This document shows positions 11,358 through 22,325 of a stretch of DNA of 64,000 nt, piece by piece. The notes below the pieces were generated by a model. That model had not been told where the DNA came from. It ran no database searches and worked only from the letters and a program-made list of their open reading frames with translations. This DNA is from Liolophura sinensis (lineage: Eukaryota > Mollusca > Polyplacophora > Chitonida > Chitonidae). Numbering within the stretch: the stretch's first letter is position 1; every line of letters starts with the position of its first letter. Made by a program: the position numbers and the translations under genes. The stretch covers positions 12,996,706 through 13,060,705 of the forward strand of contig NC_088296.1 of assembly GCF_032854445.1 (NCBI RefSeq). Reading direction: 5' to 3'.

Positions 11358-14300
11358 GTGAGTGTGTATTTCTAGTCATATCTACAACCAGGCATATGTG
11401 TACTTACGGTGCATGTGCACAGGTTTATTTATTTCATTGTTTTGTAACGCTTGTTTGTATTTCATTGTTTTGTAACGCTTGTTTGTATTTCATTGTTTTG
11501 TAATGCTTGTTTGTATTAACATTATGGCCGACAGTTTTATGGCTAGAGGAAAACCAGAAGTGCCCGAGACAAAATAGATGCCACCGAACTTTGGCTACTT
11601 AACTTTCCCACATGTACCGTGCTACTTAACTTTCCCTCATATACCGTGCCACTTAACTTTCCCACATGTACCGTGCTACTTAACTTTCCCACATGTACCG
11701 TGCTACTTAACTTTCCCTCATATACCGTGTTACTTAACCTTCTCACATGTACTGTGCTACTTAACTTTCCCACTTATACCGTGCTACTTAACTTTCCCAC
11801 ATATACTGTGCTACTTAACTTTCCCACACATACCGTGCTACTTAACTTTCCCACATGTACCGTACATATATCCATGCACACTATTTACGGGTGGAAGACA
11901 ACTGGATTTAGCGAACGTTAGGCTCCATGAGCGTCGGCGATTGCTTATTGTCAAACCGAAGCCCCACAGACTACCAGATGAACGGCATGTAGAAATGTAT
12001 ATGTATATATCTGTATGCGTAATGTGTATGTACACTCATGCTTAGTTTCAGTAGAGAAAATATTCTAGACGCGAGTGTATGCTACTTCCTGGTTGCGGGG
12101 AATGTACTGCAGCGGTCATTTATTGTAAATCAGAGAAAACTTTCAGCCTTACCCACCCATTTAGTCATTTACGTATTACATGCTAGTAGTGAAAGTGGAT
12201 AAACGTCAGCAGCTCTGCTACTGACAGCTGCAGCTGTCAGAAGAGAAAATACACCACGCAAACTGTAACGTGGCTGTGTTCGGCAGTTTGTTTGATTCAG
12301 GGAACTTTACGTTTTGGTAATATACACTGGCGGCTGACGAGGCTCGCGCTGAGAATTATAGAAGTAAATTCTGCAGTAAGTCCTTCCTACTAATTATGAA
12401 TGAATGTTTTAGTTAATAAGTAAAAATATTTTTTTAGGGGACAAAAAGGAGATGAAAAGTAAATGCCAGTCGGAATGGTGGTGAGAAAGTATTATATCAG
12501 ATATCAGCATTTTGATTGGTTGGCTAAGTCGAGTGGCGGCTTCAGGTCTGGGGGTTTGGTGATTTGTTATGGGTTGACATAAATGCGACCATTGTGTACC
12601 AGTGAAAATTTCAAGTAAATAAAGAATATGAATCAGACTGTGCTTTCTGTATTTGGAGTTGTCACCAGAGAGTCATCTTATTCGCTGTGTGAGGACAGAG
12701 ACTTCATTGCAAGGGGATATGATGAACAAAAACAGCTAATTTTCCTCTGCAACTGTGACCACGCTCCGCACAGTGACAACGAACTGCAAAACTGTCCAAC
12801 AGCCTACTACTGTTTTGGTGAGTTCTTTGCAACCAGATTTGGAGTCATGGGCCCTGATTTACGAAACTTCATAGGTTGAGCAAATTGTTTCAGTCGGTAG
12901 GTTTTTTTGGCCTAAATCATGGAACACAGAGTATTTTCGGGAAGAAAAAAACATACGTCAAACACTGAAGGAAACAATCTTAAAGAGTTTCCCAATTTGA
13001 CGTTTACGCTTCTATGGAGTGTGAGACATTGCTTATATGAGATGTTCTTCTAAATCAGTTAAGAAAATCTCAGGCAAACACATGCCTTTGTATACTCCTT
13101 AGCGTTCATATATTATGTATTGTCGTATGTCCTAATATAAAGAAGATATATAAAGAAGAAGATCATGGCTGTTCAGTTTGGCGATCACTCTCACAGTACA
13201 CACTTGATGTTACATGTCAAAATTTCCAAAAAAATCCCAGTTTACTCTGACACTGCAGCAAAGCGACACAAAATGACAAAACCTGTGTAAGCTGAATGTG
13301 TAAAATCACGTCATGTCATTTTGATCTGCATGCGGCTATATTTAAATAATACAGGGCTTTTCATATTTACTGCATAGATATGATTGACTCACCGACAGTC
13401 TATAAATGGTGTACTTTTGTTAATAGCGTAAAAATAATATATAGCTAACACTAATCTGTAGTGTGTGGTTGAAAACTTCTTGTTCCACAGAACATTGTGT
13501 CGAGGATAGCGCTGTGAACGTAACATGTGAAAACAAAAGTGCGGATGATGGCTACACAGCTTTTTGTCGATGTTCACCAGGATTTAAGGATGTACCCTCA
13601 TTTCAATGCTTGGGTAAATACATTTTTTTGTTTTTACATACCTTTGTATTTGTCTTATGAATATTGTTACTTGCTTTTTGGATTTCGACTATTTCCTTAA
13701 TCTTTATGGCTTCAGTTGTTATTTGTAATTTTGTAAATATATACGAAAGTTGATCAGCAATTTGTAAAAATACATTGATAAAAAGATAGAAATGCTTTTC
13801 AAAGTTTCTGCAATTCTTGGAAAACATCAAGCTAATAAATATTGTTTGGATGCAGTTTTCCGTGTTAGTTTAGTCCAAATCTATTTATAATAGTCACCGT
13901 GTGAGTCTGCTACAATATTCACTGCTTAATAAGAAAACGTTCAGTTAAATTTTTCACCTCGATCGGCCTGCAATGTTGTTAAAATGGCGTTACAGTAAGC
14001 CATGATCATTTATGCGTTCAATTACATTTTAGACGAGAACGAATGTGACTTCAATCCATGTGGAGAAAATTCATTGTGTGTAAACTCTATCGGCTCGTAC
14101 ACCTGCGCGTGCAATGACGGGTACTATCAACAGGAAACAGGACTTGACGAGCCAGCTTGTACAGGTATAGTAGGAGAGCGCAGGGTGTGATTGAATAGCT
14201 GATACATGAACTTCCCTGTTTAGTCAGTATCAAGGAAGAACAATTCTTGATGTCTTTTAGTACATGTTTTTACACCTCTTCATATCTTGTAGAATGTAAC

Positions 14301-17300
14301 CAGAAGCACCAGTGGCCTCTTATATTTACTTATGGATTAAATATGTTGTAATTTCGTGTTATACTGGCAGTGACGAGAACGCGATTAATATAGGCTGATT
14401 ACAGTTATAAGGAGGTCAAATTTGTGTGCAGCGACATTCGAATCATGCAGTACTGGTGCAGTGGACATGTGCGTGTGTGCTTTCTGTTTTGGTCGGTGTG
14501 GGTTTGCTTAGAGGGAGAGGTTGCCGGGGGGGGGGGGGGGAGGGTACTTGGGGGAGGGGGTGGTATCTGACGGGACAGCTATCGGGTAGTATTGATCTAA
14601 TCGTGTTTTATTATTATTCAGTTTTTAAATGGCTAAACGATAAACTGGTTTTAACTACGGAAGTACCCGCAACTTAAAAAGGAAGGTTTCTGAAATCTTA
14701 ATGTAATAAAGGCTAAGCAAGATTTTATATCCCACTCAACTGCAGTGCGGAATCTGAATTTATTTTACGTAAAGATACATGTAATTTTTCTCATGTCATT
14801 TTCTGTGACTTATTTTATACAACTTTCGTCTTGGAGACACTTAAGAATAGGGATAGGTGATTAGGATTTGCTTGGGGGAGGGGGTGGGATCTTCCGAGAC
14901 TGCTTTCGGGTAGCATCGATTTATTCATATTTGCAGACACTAATGAATGCGAGGAAAATTCCACTATCTGTGGTGATTATTCTGTGTGCTCCAACACGGA
15001 CGGCAGCCACACTTGTTCTTGCTTCGATGGATACACACTGGATACAGGGTCTGGGGTTGGCTGTGTTCTGGGTAAGGACTATTTTTCATTTTCATGTGCA
15101 TTCTCGGCAGAGCGTATTATTTATTGGCGAAACTTAATGAATGTTCCTATCTGTTTTCCAATGTCCCCCCCCCTCATTTCCCCCTCCCTAGTATTTAATA
15201 AGCTCTTGAATAATTATGAATATGACTGAACATGAATCAACGTATCAACGCCAACCAAACCCGTCCCACCATAAAAAACCCCCAAAAACTTCGCAATAAA
15301 ATACTTCCGATTCCGGAAGGCAATTTACACAAGCCAATGGAAATAAAGCCACACTGACAGCATTGGCCTTATAGAGCATGTTGGGATAGAAGCTTTACAG
15401 ACGTCTAGAACATTCTGTATAAGTGGGGCGTGGTGCAGGTGTATAAGGGGACGAAGTTCAGGTGTAAAAATGGGACTTGGTCCAGTGTAAACATGGGACG
15501 TGATTCAGGTGTATAAGTGGGACGTGGTTCAGGTGTATGAGGGGACATGGTTCAGGTGTATAAGTGAGGCGTCGTTCAGGTGTATCAGCGGGGCGTGTTT
15601 CGAGTGTACAAGGGGACATGATCCAGGTGTATAAATGGACGTGGCAGGTGTATAAGGGGGCGTGGTTCAGGTGTATAAGTGGGGCGTGGTTCAAAGGTAT
15701 AAATGAGGCGTGGTTCACGTTTATAAGAGGGCGTGGTTTAGGTGTATAGCTGGACGTGGTACAGGTGTATAAGGGGGCGTGGTTCAGATGTATAACGGGG
15801 CGTGGTTCAGATGTACAACATGGACGTGGTTCAGGCGTGGGAGGTGGTTCAGGTCGATTAGCGGTGCTTGCTTATGGGCAGGTGTATAAGTGGACGTGAT
15901 TCAGGTGTAAAAGAGGCCATGGTTCAGGTGTATAAGAGAAGCGTGGTTCAGGCGTATAAGGAGACGTGATCCAGGTGTATAAATGGGGCATGGCTCAGGT
16001 GTATAATGGGGACGTGATCAGGTGTATAAGGGGGCGTGGTTCAGGTGTATAAGTGGGGCGTGGTTCAAGGGTATAAATGAGGCGTGGTTCACGTTTATAA
16101 GAGGCGTGGTTTAGGTGCATAGGTGGACATGGTTCAGATGTATAAGGGGCGTGGTTCAAATGTATAAGGGGTCGTGGTTCAGATGTATAAGTGAAGCGTT
16201 GTTCAGGCGTATAAGGGGACGTGGTTCAGGAGGACAACAGGGACGTTCAGGCGTATAAGGGGGCGTGAGAGGTGGTTAAGGTCCATTAGCGGTGCTTGCT
16301 TATGGGCAGGTGTATAAGTGAAGCGAGGTTTAGGTGTATAAGGGGACGTAGTTCAGGTGTATAAGGGGACATGGTTCAGGTGTATGAGAGGGCATGGTTC
16401 AGGTGTATAAGGGAGCGTGGTTCAGGTGTATAAGCGGACATAATTCAGATGTATGGGGGCGTGGTTTTGGTGTATAAGCGGACGTGGTTCAGGTGTACAG
16501 CTGGGACGTGGTTCAAGTGTATAAGTGGGACGTGGTTCAGGCGTATAAGGGGGCGTGGGAGATGGTTCAGGTCGATAAGCGGTGGTCGATAGCCACCGAA
16601 AGTGAACTGGTTATATGTCGCGCTCCGACCTAACTATCTGGTGCTCCGACATAGTGTACATGCTTCATCTCTCACTATCTGCAGCTTCGAGCAGCCCATA
16701 CACATCGGCCGATTCTGTCACTGGTGGGGGGATACAGTCCAATTCTACAGGCCATACTGGTGCGGTTAAGTACTTACTGTTAAGTGTTTCATGTATGAAC
16801 CACAGAATGTTAATAAAACTGTCTCGACAGCTCATCCTTGAGACAAGGTCTCACACCTGCTAGATGACTACTCATGTACTTCACTGCTCATTTGACCTGT
16901 AAACTGAATTCTTTAAATACAGAATAAAACCTATTTTAAAGTTATTAAATACAAATTAAATCATCTTGTGTACACAGCTAAGCATTGTTTTACGCAACGC
17001 TCAGAAACACTGGTTTCCAAAAAAAAAAAGAGAAACATGTGTGAATTTTCACACTAGCAATCTGTTTTAGGCCAGTGTGGTATAATAATTTGTTACGCAG
17101 TTATACAAAAAGGCGGTCAATAAAATAGTTCGTGCCTGACGTCCTTATGTTGGTAAACTCTAATAAACGCCTACCCTGGGCACAATTTCCCCTGTGCTGG
17201 AACCAGAGATAGCCGAATGAGGTTGTGTTTTGCGACAAATCACGTTTTACGCTGTGATTTGCCGACGGAAGAGTGCGAACCGGAAGTCAGAGTGGTGAAC

Positions 17301-20300
17301 GTCACGCCCTGGACTGTTTACAGGGAGTTAATCGATTTCATGACGGTAACGCTATGGTTTGGGGCTCTCTCTGCGGGGACGTGCGCTCACGCTAATTTGT
17401 AGAAACCTCAATGCAGTGGGATACTGTGACCAGATCCTTGTCCTGGAACTGGTGCCGATCCTAACTGCGCATTGTCCTCCAGTTCCAACATGACTGAGCG
17501 ACACCACACACACCTTTTGCACAAAATTTCCTGCAAAGTGACATCATTTGGATAGGCTATTGAGATCACCTGACCTCAGTTATATCTGTGTGTGAAAAGT
17601 ATATGGTGCTTTTGGGAGAAGTCTTCCTGCCTTGAGATGTTAACCTCAGAATGTTATGGGAGCTATGTTGGTACAACAATGGCGCAGGCTGTTTAATGCT
17701 GTGTTCATTTGTGACTGTCAATGCGATAAGATTGCCTTGCTGACAGAGGAGCATTCGCGGTACCGAACGAATTCCAGTGCAGAGGGCTAGTCACTGATTA
17801 ATGGCAATTTTGGTAGGGGGCCTCCGTGGATCAATTTTTTAGCGCGCTAGCGCAGCGTAATGACCCAGGAGCCTCTCACCATGTGGTCGTTGAGAGTACA
17901 AGTCCAGCTCATGCCGGCTTCCTCTCCGGCCGTACCTGAAAAGGTCTTGCGGGAGCCTGCGGATGGTCGTGGGTATCCCCCGAGCTCTTCCCGGTTTCCT
18001 CCCACCATAATGCTGACCGCATTCGTATAAGTGAAATATTCTTGAGCACGGTGTAAACACCAATCAAATAAATAAATAAATCAATTCTGGTAAGGCGTAT
18101 GACTGATTTTACAGACAACTGAATATAGGCGACTCTCTAAAAGAAATAGACCGGAGAACTAACTCTAACAGCCTACCGCTGTACTGACTTGTCGGTAACT
18201 TGATCTAAAGAAAGATCATTTTCCATTTCATAGCTGGAGGAGGCAAACATAATCACCGGTAGGAATGGATTTATTCGTAAGGTCAGTGGGTCAGCTTCAC
18301 TACCCACAACACGCAAGAAACAATTAGATTTGGACAGAGAGTGCGGACGTGCTTGAGGCAGGTCTACTTCAGATCAACATGTAGCTATCGGCTAATCAGT
18401 ATATGGAGCGGCTAATTGACCTAAATTAGCTGTGTATATTTTGCTCATTTTTCCTCGTTGTCTATGCATTGTCCAGATTTGTCAGAATTGCCTGTCGCTC
18501 TCGGCGCTGGAATCGGTGGACTACTTTTGATCGTTGTCGTAACACTCGTTGTCCTTTTTGTTATCCGGTGAGTAAATTATCCATTTATTTATCTTATCAT
18601 GCCGATTGTTGTATACCCAAGAATGTTTTACGTATACGATGGCGATCAGTTTTTATGGGTAGCAGAAATCGTCATCACGTGTAAAATAAGACTATAATAC
18701 GATCATGTGAAAATTCTTCTTGATTTCAGCATTCTGTTGTAAACATATTTTACAGGCCATAGGCTTTTATTGCAAATGCATTTAACCTGCGGATGGTCGT
18801 GGGTTTCCCCGGGCTCTGCCCGGTTTCTACCCACCATAATGCTGGCCGCCGTCGTATAAGTGAAATATAAGTAAAACACCAATTACATAAATAAATAAAT
18901 CAAATGCATTTCATACATCATTTATCAAATGTCCCCTTTAATCATTTTAACGTAAATTGAATGAAACTGAAAGTATATTTATGTATTTTGTTTATCGCCG
19001 TATTCAAAGTATCTAAATACAGAAATGATGAACAGGTGCGGGTGTTAATTTCTAGATTTTGGGAAAGAACGTGCAAAAATTATGTCAAAAGAATTTGAAA
19101 CCATTCCTGTTTGTAGCTCGCGTTCATGATATGCACTTGTGTTGATATCGTTAGAGTATGTTTTAACAAGAAATTGTATATTGGTTGAATACAGATACTG
19201 TTCTTTAATGTAAAAACTGGAGTATCCTGGTATCAAGTTGTCTGTCTGTCTGTATTACTGTCTGTAGACTCGATTTTTTCCATGTACCTCCTACCAAACT
19301 TCTGCTTCGATTTCAATGAAACTTACCATAATCTTCCCTATCACCTAAACTTGTCTATGCTTAAGCTTAATTACAATCGGGTAATTATTTCCATAATTAC
19401 TTCCGTTCAAGGGCCGATTCCACAAAGCCTTTTCTGACTTAAGTCAAAATTCAAAACCTATTCACTACGCTTAGTGTTCCTTATTGGGAAATGAAAATTA
19501 CACACATTTGTTCTACGATCACATTTATCAGGAGGTCTAAATTTTTTTTATGTATATAGCCACAAATCAAGCTCTAAAATCACACTTCAAAAATTTTGAC
19601 TTATTTCATTCGTGGAAATGTTGGGGCTTGGAAGGGGGCTATTTTGGACATCCAGATTCTAGTTTTTTGAGGCACACATATATTTGGCCTTTCATTTGAC
19701 GTAAATATTTATTGCTAATGCTCCATTATATATACATTTTTATCTGCCGACAGGAGAAAAAATCGTCAAAAAGCTGAAGCCAGGGGGAAAAGGGTGTCTA
19801 AAGGAAATACAGGGAGTATAGCCAAAGCCCGATCAAACAAAGAGAGTAACACAGATTCTGAATTGGAACTGGGTACACTGCGGGTGGTAGGGGAAGATAA
19901 CTCCGACAGACATGACTTTCTGACAGACAGCGAAACACTGGTGCCCGATTCAAACATCCGGTCTAGCATAAACGTGACTACTGGAAACGTGGCCCTGGCG
20001 TACGAGGAAGTGGATATACCTGAAAAAACTTGTACATCACAAAATGCATGCATGCATTTGCATATATCGAAACCCCAGTCAAAAACCGATGAATACCACT
20101 ATCTCTACGCCAACAGAAACATTCCCCACAACAAGGCTAAACAAAGCGATCAGTCCACGCTAACTGCTCCAGGAAGTATGACTGATCAGTTTATGTACGA
20201 TTCTCTGTCGAAGCCAACCTTAGAACCTACAGCAGCTGAAATCACTCAAGCTGAGAATTACAGCACTCTCTATGACATCAGGCCTACATCATCCAATGAG

Positions 20301-20474
20301 TACGTAAATAGCATTCAGCCCGGATTGAACGGAAGCGGAAGCGCTGATTATGACGTTACCTACAGGTCTACATCACAACAAGTTGACAACTATGAGCAGC
20401 CGCACTTGACTGTGGTAGATCCTACACGCATGCACAATGATGAATATGATGAACTGAAACTAGAAAAGGTCTAA
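11294..20474 (+). CDS. Gene 1: type I membrane receptor with cbEGF modules and tyrosine-rich tail (8 exons)
   Basis: I assembled eight exons from splice sites and reading phase: 11294-11357, 12671-12817, 13491-13613, 14033-14164, 14937-15071, 16685-16759, 18477-18567 and 19754-20474. They sum to 1488 bp (495 residues plus stop) with no internal stop. Product order: signal peptide; two Cys-rich modules (about residues 22-111); two calcium-binding EGF modules (about 112-200); Ser/Thr/Gly-rich stalk; one transmembrane helix (GLLLIVVVTLVVLFVI) followed by RRKNRQK as stop-transfer; then a 240-residue cytoplasmic tail with about a dozen tyrosines. Junctions up to the transmembrane exon are phase 1, as usual for shuffled EGF modules. 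A surface receptor whose tail is phosphorylated and binds SH2 proteins is inferred, not shown. I recognise no named orthologue. The weakest junction is the stalk exon donor (G|GTGCGG). Confidence 0.8.
11427..11512. repeat. 29-bp tandem repeat, three copies
   Basis: Three near-identical copies of TTCATTGTTTTGTAACGCTT plus GTTTGTATT in intron 1 of gene 1. Confidence 0.8.
11590..11862. repeat. 27-bp minisatellite in intron 1 of gene 1
   Basis: About ten copies of CTACTTAACTTTCCCACATG plus TACCGTG. The period is a multiple of three, so frames stay open on both strands; these are by-products of the repeat. Variants alternate CACATGTACC, TCATATACC and CACATATACT. Confidence 0.9.
12671..12817 (+). 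CDS. Gene 1 exon 2: Cys-rich extracellular module
   Basis: Phase 1-1 exon encoding 49 residues with five cysteines, including LCNCDH and NCPTAYYC. The acceptor is ...CCAGAG|AG and the donor TTTTG|GTGAGT. The spacing does not fit a standard EGF module and I recognise no family. Confidence 0.65.
13491..13613 (+). CDS. Gene 1 exon 3: EGF-like module (one Cys short)
   Basis: Phase 1-1 exon after a good acceptor (TTCTTGTTCCACAG). The product has the EGF C-terminal half, FCRCSPGF followed by a final Cys, and a first Cys in EHC. Five rather than six cysteines are visible, so one disulfide may be missing. Asn-linked sites NVT and NKS are present. Donor is G|GTAAAT. Confidence 0.75.
14033..14164 (+). 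CDS. Gene 1 exon 4: calcium-binding EGF module
   Basis: A textbook cbEGF: DENEC at the start, Cys spacing ending in YTCACNDGYY, and the CxNxxGSYxC motif that binds calcium and can be Asn-hydroxylated. Six cysteines. Phase 1-1 with acceptor ACATTTTAG and donor ACAG|GTATAG. Confidence 0.92.
14937..15071 (+). CDS. Gene 1 exon 5: calcium-binding EGF module
   Basis: Begins DTNECEENSTICGDYSVCSN and continues with DGSHTCSCFDGYTLD and a final Cys. Six cysteines; the calcium-site residues D-x-N-E and the CxNxxG segment are intact. Phase 1-1, acceptor TTTGCAG, donor TGG|GTAAGG. It follows exon 4 directly in the protein, giving a rigid cbEGF pair. Confidence 0.92.
15426..16590. repeat. degenerate 23-bp minisatellite in intron 5 of gene 1
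   Basis: About 50 diverged copies of AGGTGTATAAGGGGGCGTGG plus TTC. There is higher-order structure: the block with AGCGGTGCTTGCTTATGGGC appears near 15860 and 16285 with a truncated third near 16575. A block with TATAAATGAGGCGTGGTTCA appears near 15700 and 16075. Confidence 0.9.
16685..16759 (+). CDS. Gene 1 exon 6: Ser/Thr/Gly-rich stalk
   Basis: Encodes ASSSPYTSADSVTGGGIQSN then STGHTG in the phase that joins cleanly to the neighbouring exons. The acceptor (TATCTGCAG) is good; the donor G|GTGCGG is weak, and the nearby GTTAAG at 16765 would break the frame. The composition suggests an O-glycosylated juxtamembrane stalk. The paralogous genes downstream have a similar Ser/Thr exon at the same place. 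Confidence 0.55.
16760..18476. other. intron 6 of gene 1
   Basis: Apart from the SINE-1 at 17816-18083, I see no exon or repeat. A run of A lies at about 17019-17029. Confidence 0.5.
17816..18083 (+). mobile_element. SINE-1, full length, in intron 6 of gene 1
   Basis: Plus-strand copy: tRNA-like head GGCCTCCGTGGATCAATTTT, A-box region, B-box-like TACAAGTCCAGCTC, Deu-like core with GGTTTCCTCCCACCATAATG, 3' end TGAAATATTCTTGAGCACGG and an AAATAAATAAATAAAT tail. This is a clear example of the whole element. Confidence 0.88.
18477..18567 (+). CDS. Gene 1 exon 7: transmembrane helix
   Basis: Encodes DLSELPVALGAGIGGLLLIV then VVTLVVLFVI and the first two bases of Arg. The hydrophobic run of about 23 residues with a Gly-rich N-terminal half (GAGIGG) is typical of single-pass receptors. 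Acceptor ATTGTCCAG, donor CCG|GTGAGT, exit phase 2. This exon has no recognisable counterpart in the downstream units. Confidence 0.85.
18784..18901 (+). mobile_element. SINE-1, 5'-truncated, in intron 7 of gene 1
   Basis: Contains only the 3' domain and the AAATAAATAAAT tail, starting at ACCTGCGGATGGTCGTGGG. 5' truncation fits incomplete reverse transcription. Confidence 0.8.
19754..20474 (+). CDS. Gene 1 exon 8: tyrosine-rich cytoplasmic tail (unit A, intact)
   Basis: One open exon of 721 bp ending in TAA. It begins RRKNRQKAEARGKRVSKG after the membrane helix. YxxL/V-type motifs: YEEV, YHYL, YDSL, YSTL, YDEL. YxN motifs: YANR, YVNS. Further tyrosines: YDIR, YDVTY, YEQP. In known receptors YxN binds Grb2-type SH2 domains and paired YxxL forms ITAM-like signals; here YDSL and YSTL are about 21 residues apart, too far for a classical ITAM. 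Acidic Ser/Asp stretches (SNKESNTDSELEL, SDRHDFLTDSE) suggest casein-kinase sites. It is the first of three copies in the tandem array and the only one without stops. Confidence 0.85.
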
Positions 20475-20564
20475 CCTAGATCGTTGTGTGCTTAATTATG
20501 CTTCAATGTCGCTTTCATTATTAAATCAATCATTTCAAGATGTGCAAGCTTGTAATAGTAGTCC

Positions 20565-21156
20565 GACCTTAAAGGGACATACCGCCCAAAGAAATTCCGA
20601 ATTTTTGAGTGAGTTCAGCTAACTAAAAAATATTAGTTGCATTTGACTCCCAACTAAACCTCCTGGGTTTATGTTTTCCGAAGAAATGTCAGTTAAGAGA
20701 ATTATAAGGGAAATCCGTTACTGGTCTTAACTGTCCTGCCCACGAAATAAGATGCACATGAGGCAGCGCAAAGATTCCCACAATGCAACATTCACTCGAG
20801 GATCGCACAGTACGATAGAATGAAAGTGAATTATAGGTCTACTAAACCAAGTGCGAGCTTTCTTTCTATCGATAATATTTTATTCGTATTACCAACGAAC
20901 AGAACATAAGTTACATGGTAGACCGCATAATTACCACAGTATGACATCAAATTAGCTGAACATCTCCCGTTGTCTAGACAACAAGGGGAGGTTGTCTAAG
21001 AAATATTTTGTAAATACAGCGACTTGAGTCAGTTGATGGTCGAAGTGTAACCCCGTATAAAACTGAACATTCGATTGTCCACTGAGTGCCAGAAACTGTA
21101 TGTTGACATCTGAAGGTCTTAACTTCTAAAAGTCGGTGGTATGTCCCTTTAAGGTC
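20565..21156. mobile_element. MITE-like element, unit A
   Basis: Inverted ends GACCTTAAAGGGACATACCG and, read outward from the right, GACCTTAAAGGGACATACCA. No coding potential inside. It lies 90 bp after the stop of gene 1, so it probably forms part of the 3' flank or UTR. Present at the same place in units B and C. Confidence 0.7.
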
Positions 21157-21727
21157 AACATATTTACAGCGCTGGTACAGCACATAGCCAAATATAGGAC
21201 ATGCGCATGGCATCAAGACGGTGGTCTGATACTACACCAGTTGGCCTGCATGCATCGCCATTTGCCATACCATGGAAGTACTAAAAGTTCCAATTTTATT
21301 TCATTTTGTTGCATGTTTTACCTGACGCAGAGTTGAACCCGACGTATTTTGGTTACTATTTCTAGACTAAAGTATAGCAAGAGGAAAGTTTTTTCTTACG
21401 TTTGGGCTGAAGCAAGTTTTCATACAGGAGTGAGGTTATTGAGTCAAAAATTTATATGTACAATAAAAAGTTTTATGCGGAAAAAGGTCTGCTACACCAG
21501 TATAGGGCCTGTGTTGAGTACTATATTTAAATTCCAAGCAGTGGCATGTTCAGACAAGGAGTTTACTTATCTCCCCAATTTGTCAAGCAGGTCTACTTTG
21601 TTTTGTGCTGGTCTGTAGCTGGTGTTTTAGACTGTGAATTTTGTATATGTATCTTATTTTAACAGCATTGTGCTTCCTAGTGTACATGTATTATTTTTAT
21701 TATTGTGATACTTCCTTATATGCTGCT

Positions 21728-22325
21728 CAAGTCCCACAGGCTTAAATCCCACTGGTTCAAGTCCACCAGACTCCAGTCCCACAGGCCTGAATTCCACTAG
21801 TTCGAGTCCACCTGACTCCAGTCCCACATGCTTGAATTCCACTGGTTCAAGTCCAGCTGACTCCAGTCCCACAGGCTTGAATCCTACTGGTTCAAGTCCA
21901 GCTGACTCCAGTCCCACAGGCCTGAGTTCCACTAGTTCGAGTCCACCTGACTCCAGTCCCACATGCTTGAATTCCACTGGTTCAAGTCCAGCTGACTCCA
22001 GTCCCACAGGCTTGAATCCCACTGGTTCAAGTCTAGCTGACTCCTGTCCCACAGGCCTGAATCGCACTAGTTCAAGTCCAGCTGACTCCAGTCCCACAGG
22101 CTTGAATTCCACTAGTTCAATTCCAGCTGACTCTAGTCCAAGAGGCTTAAATCCCACTGGTTCAAGTCCACCTGACTCCAGTCCCACAGGCTTGAATCCC
22201 ACTAGTTCAAGTTCGGCTGACTCCAGTCCAAGGGGCTTAAATCCCACTAGTTCAAGTCCAGCTGACTCCAGTCACATAGGCTTGAATCCCACTAGTTTAA
22301 GTTCAGCTGACTCCAGTCCCACAGG
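21728..22325. repeat. 45-bp minisatellite, about 13 copies, unit A
   Basis: The unit is CCACAGGCTTGAATCCCACT, then GGTTCAAGTCCAGCTGACTC and CAGTC. The period is 15 codons, so long frames stay open on both strands (+ reads as SSPTGLNPTGSSPAD repeats). In B and C these frames are broken, which argues against a conserved protein. Several units contain GGTTCAAGTCC, a perfect fit to the pol III B-box consensus. Confidence 0.92.

Noticed and set aside
11543-11921. Open frames on both strands in intron 1 of gene 1
   Set aside because: Explained by the 27-bp repeat whose period is a multiple of three; inside an intron.
19794-20474. Tail as a separate single-exon gene
   Set aside because: The frame continues upstream to a good acceptor at 19753 and joins the transmembrane exon in phase 2 with a basic stop-transfer sequence; there is no ATG at the frame start.
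21728-22325. CRISPR-like repeat array
   Set aside because: Units are contiguous with no unique spacers, and the genome is eukaryotic.
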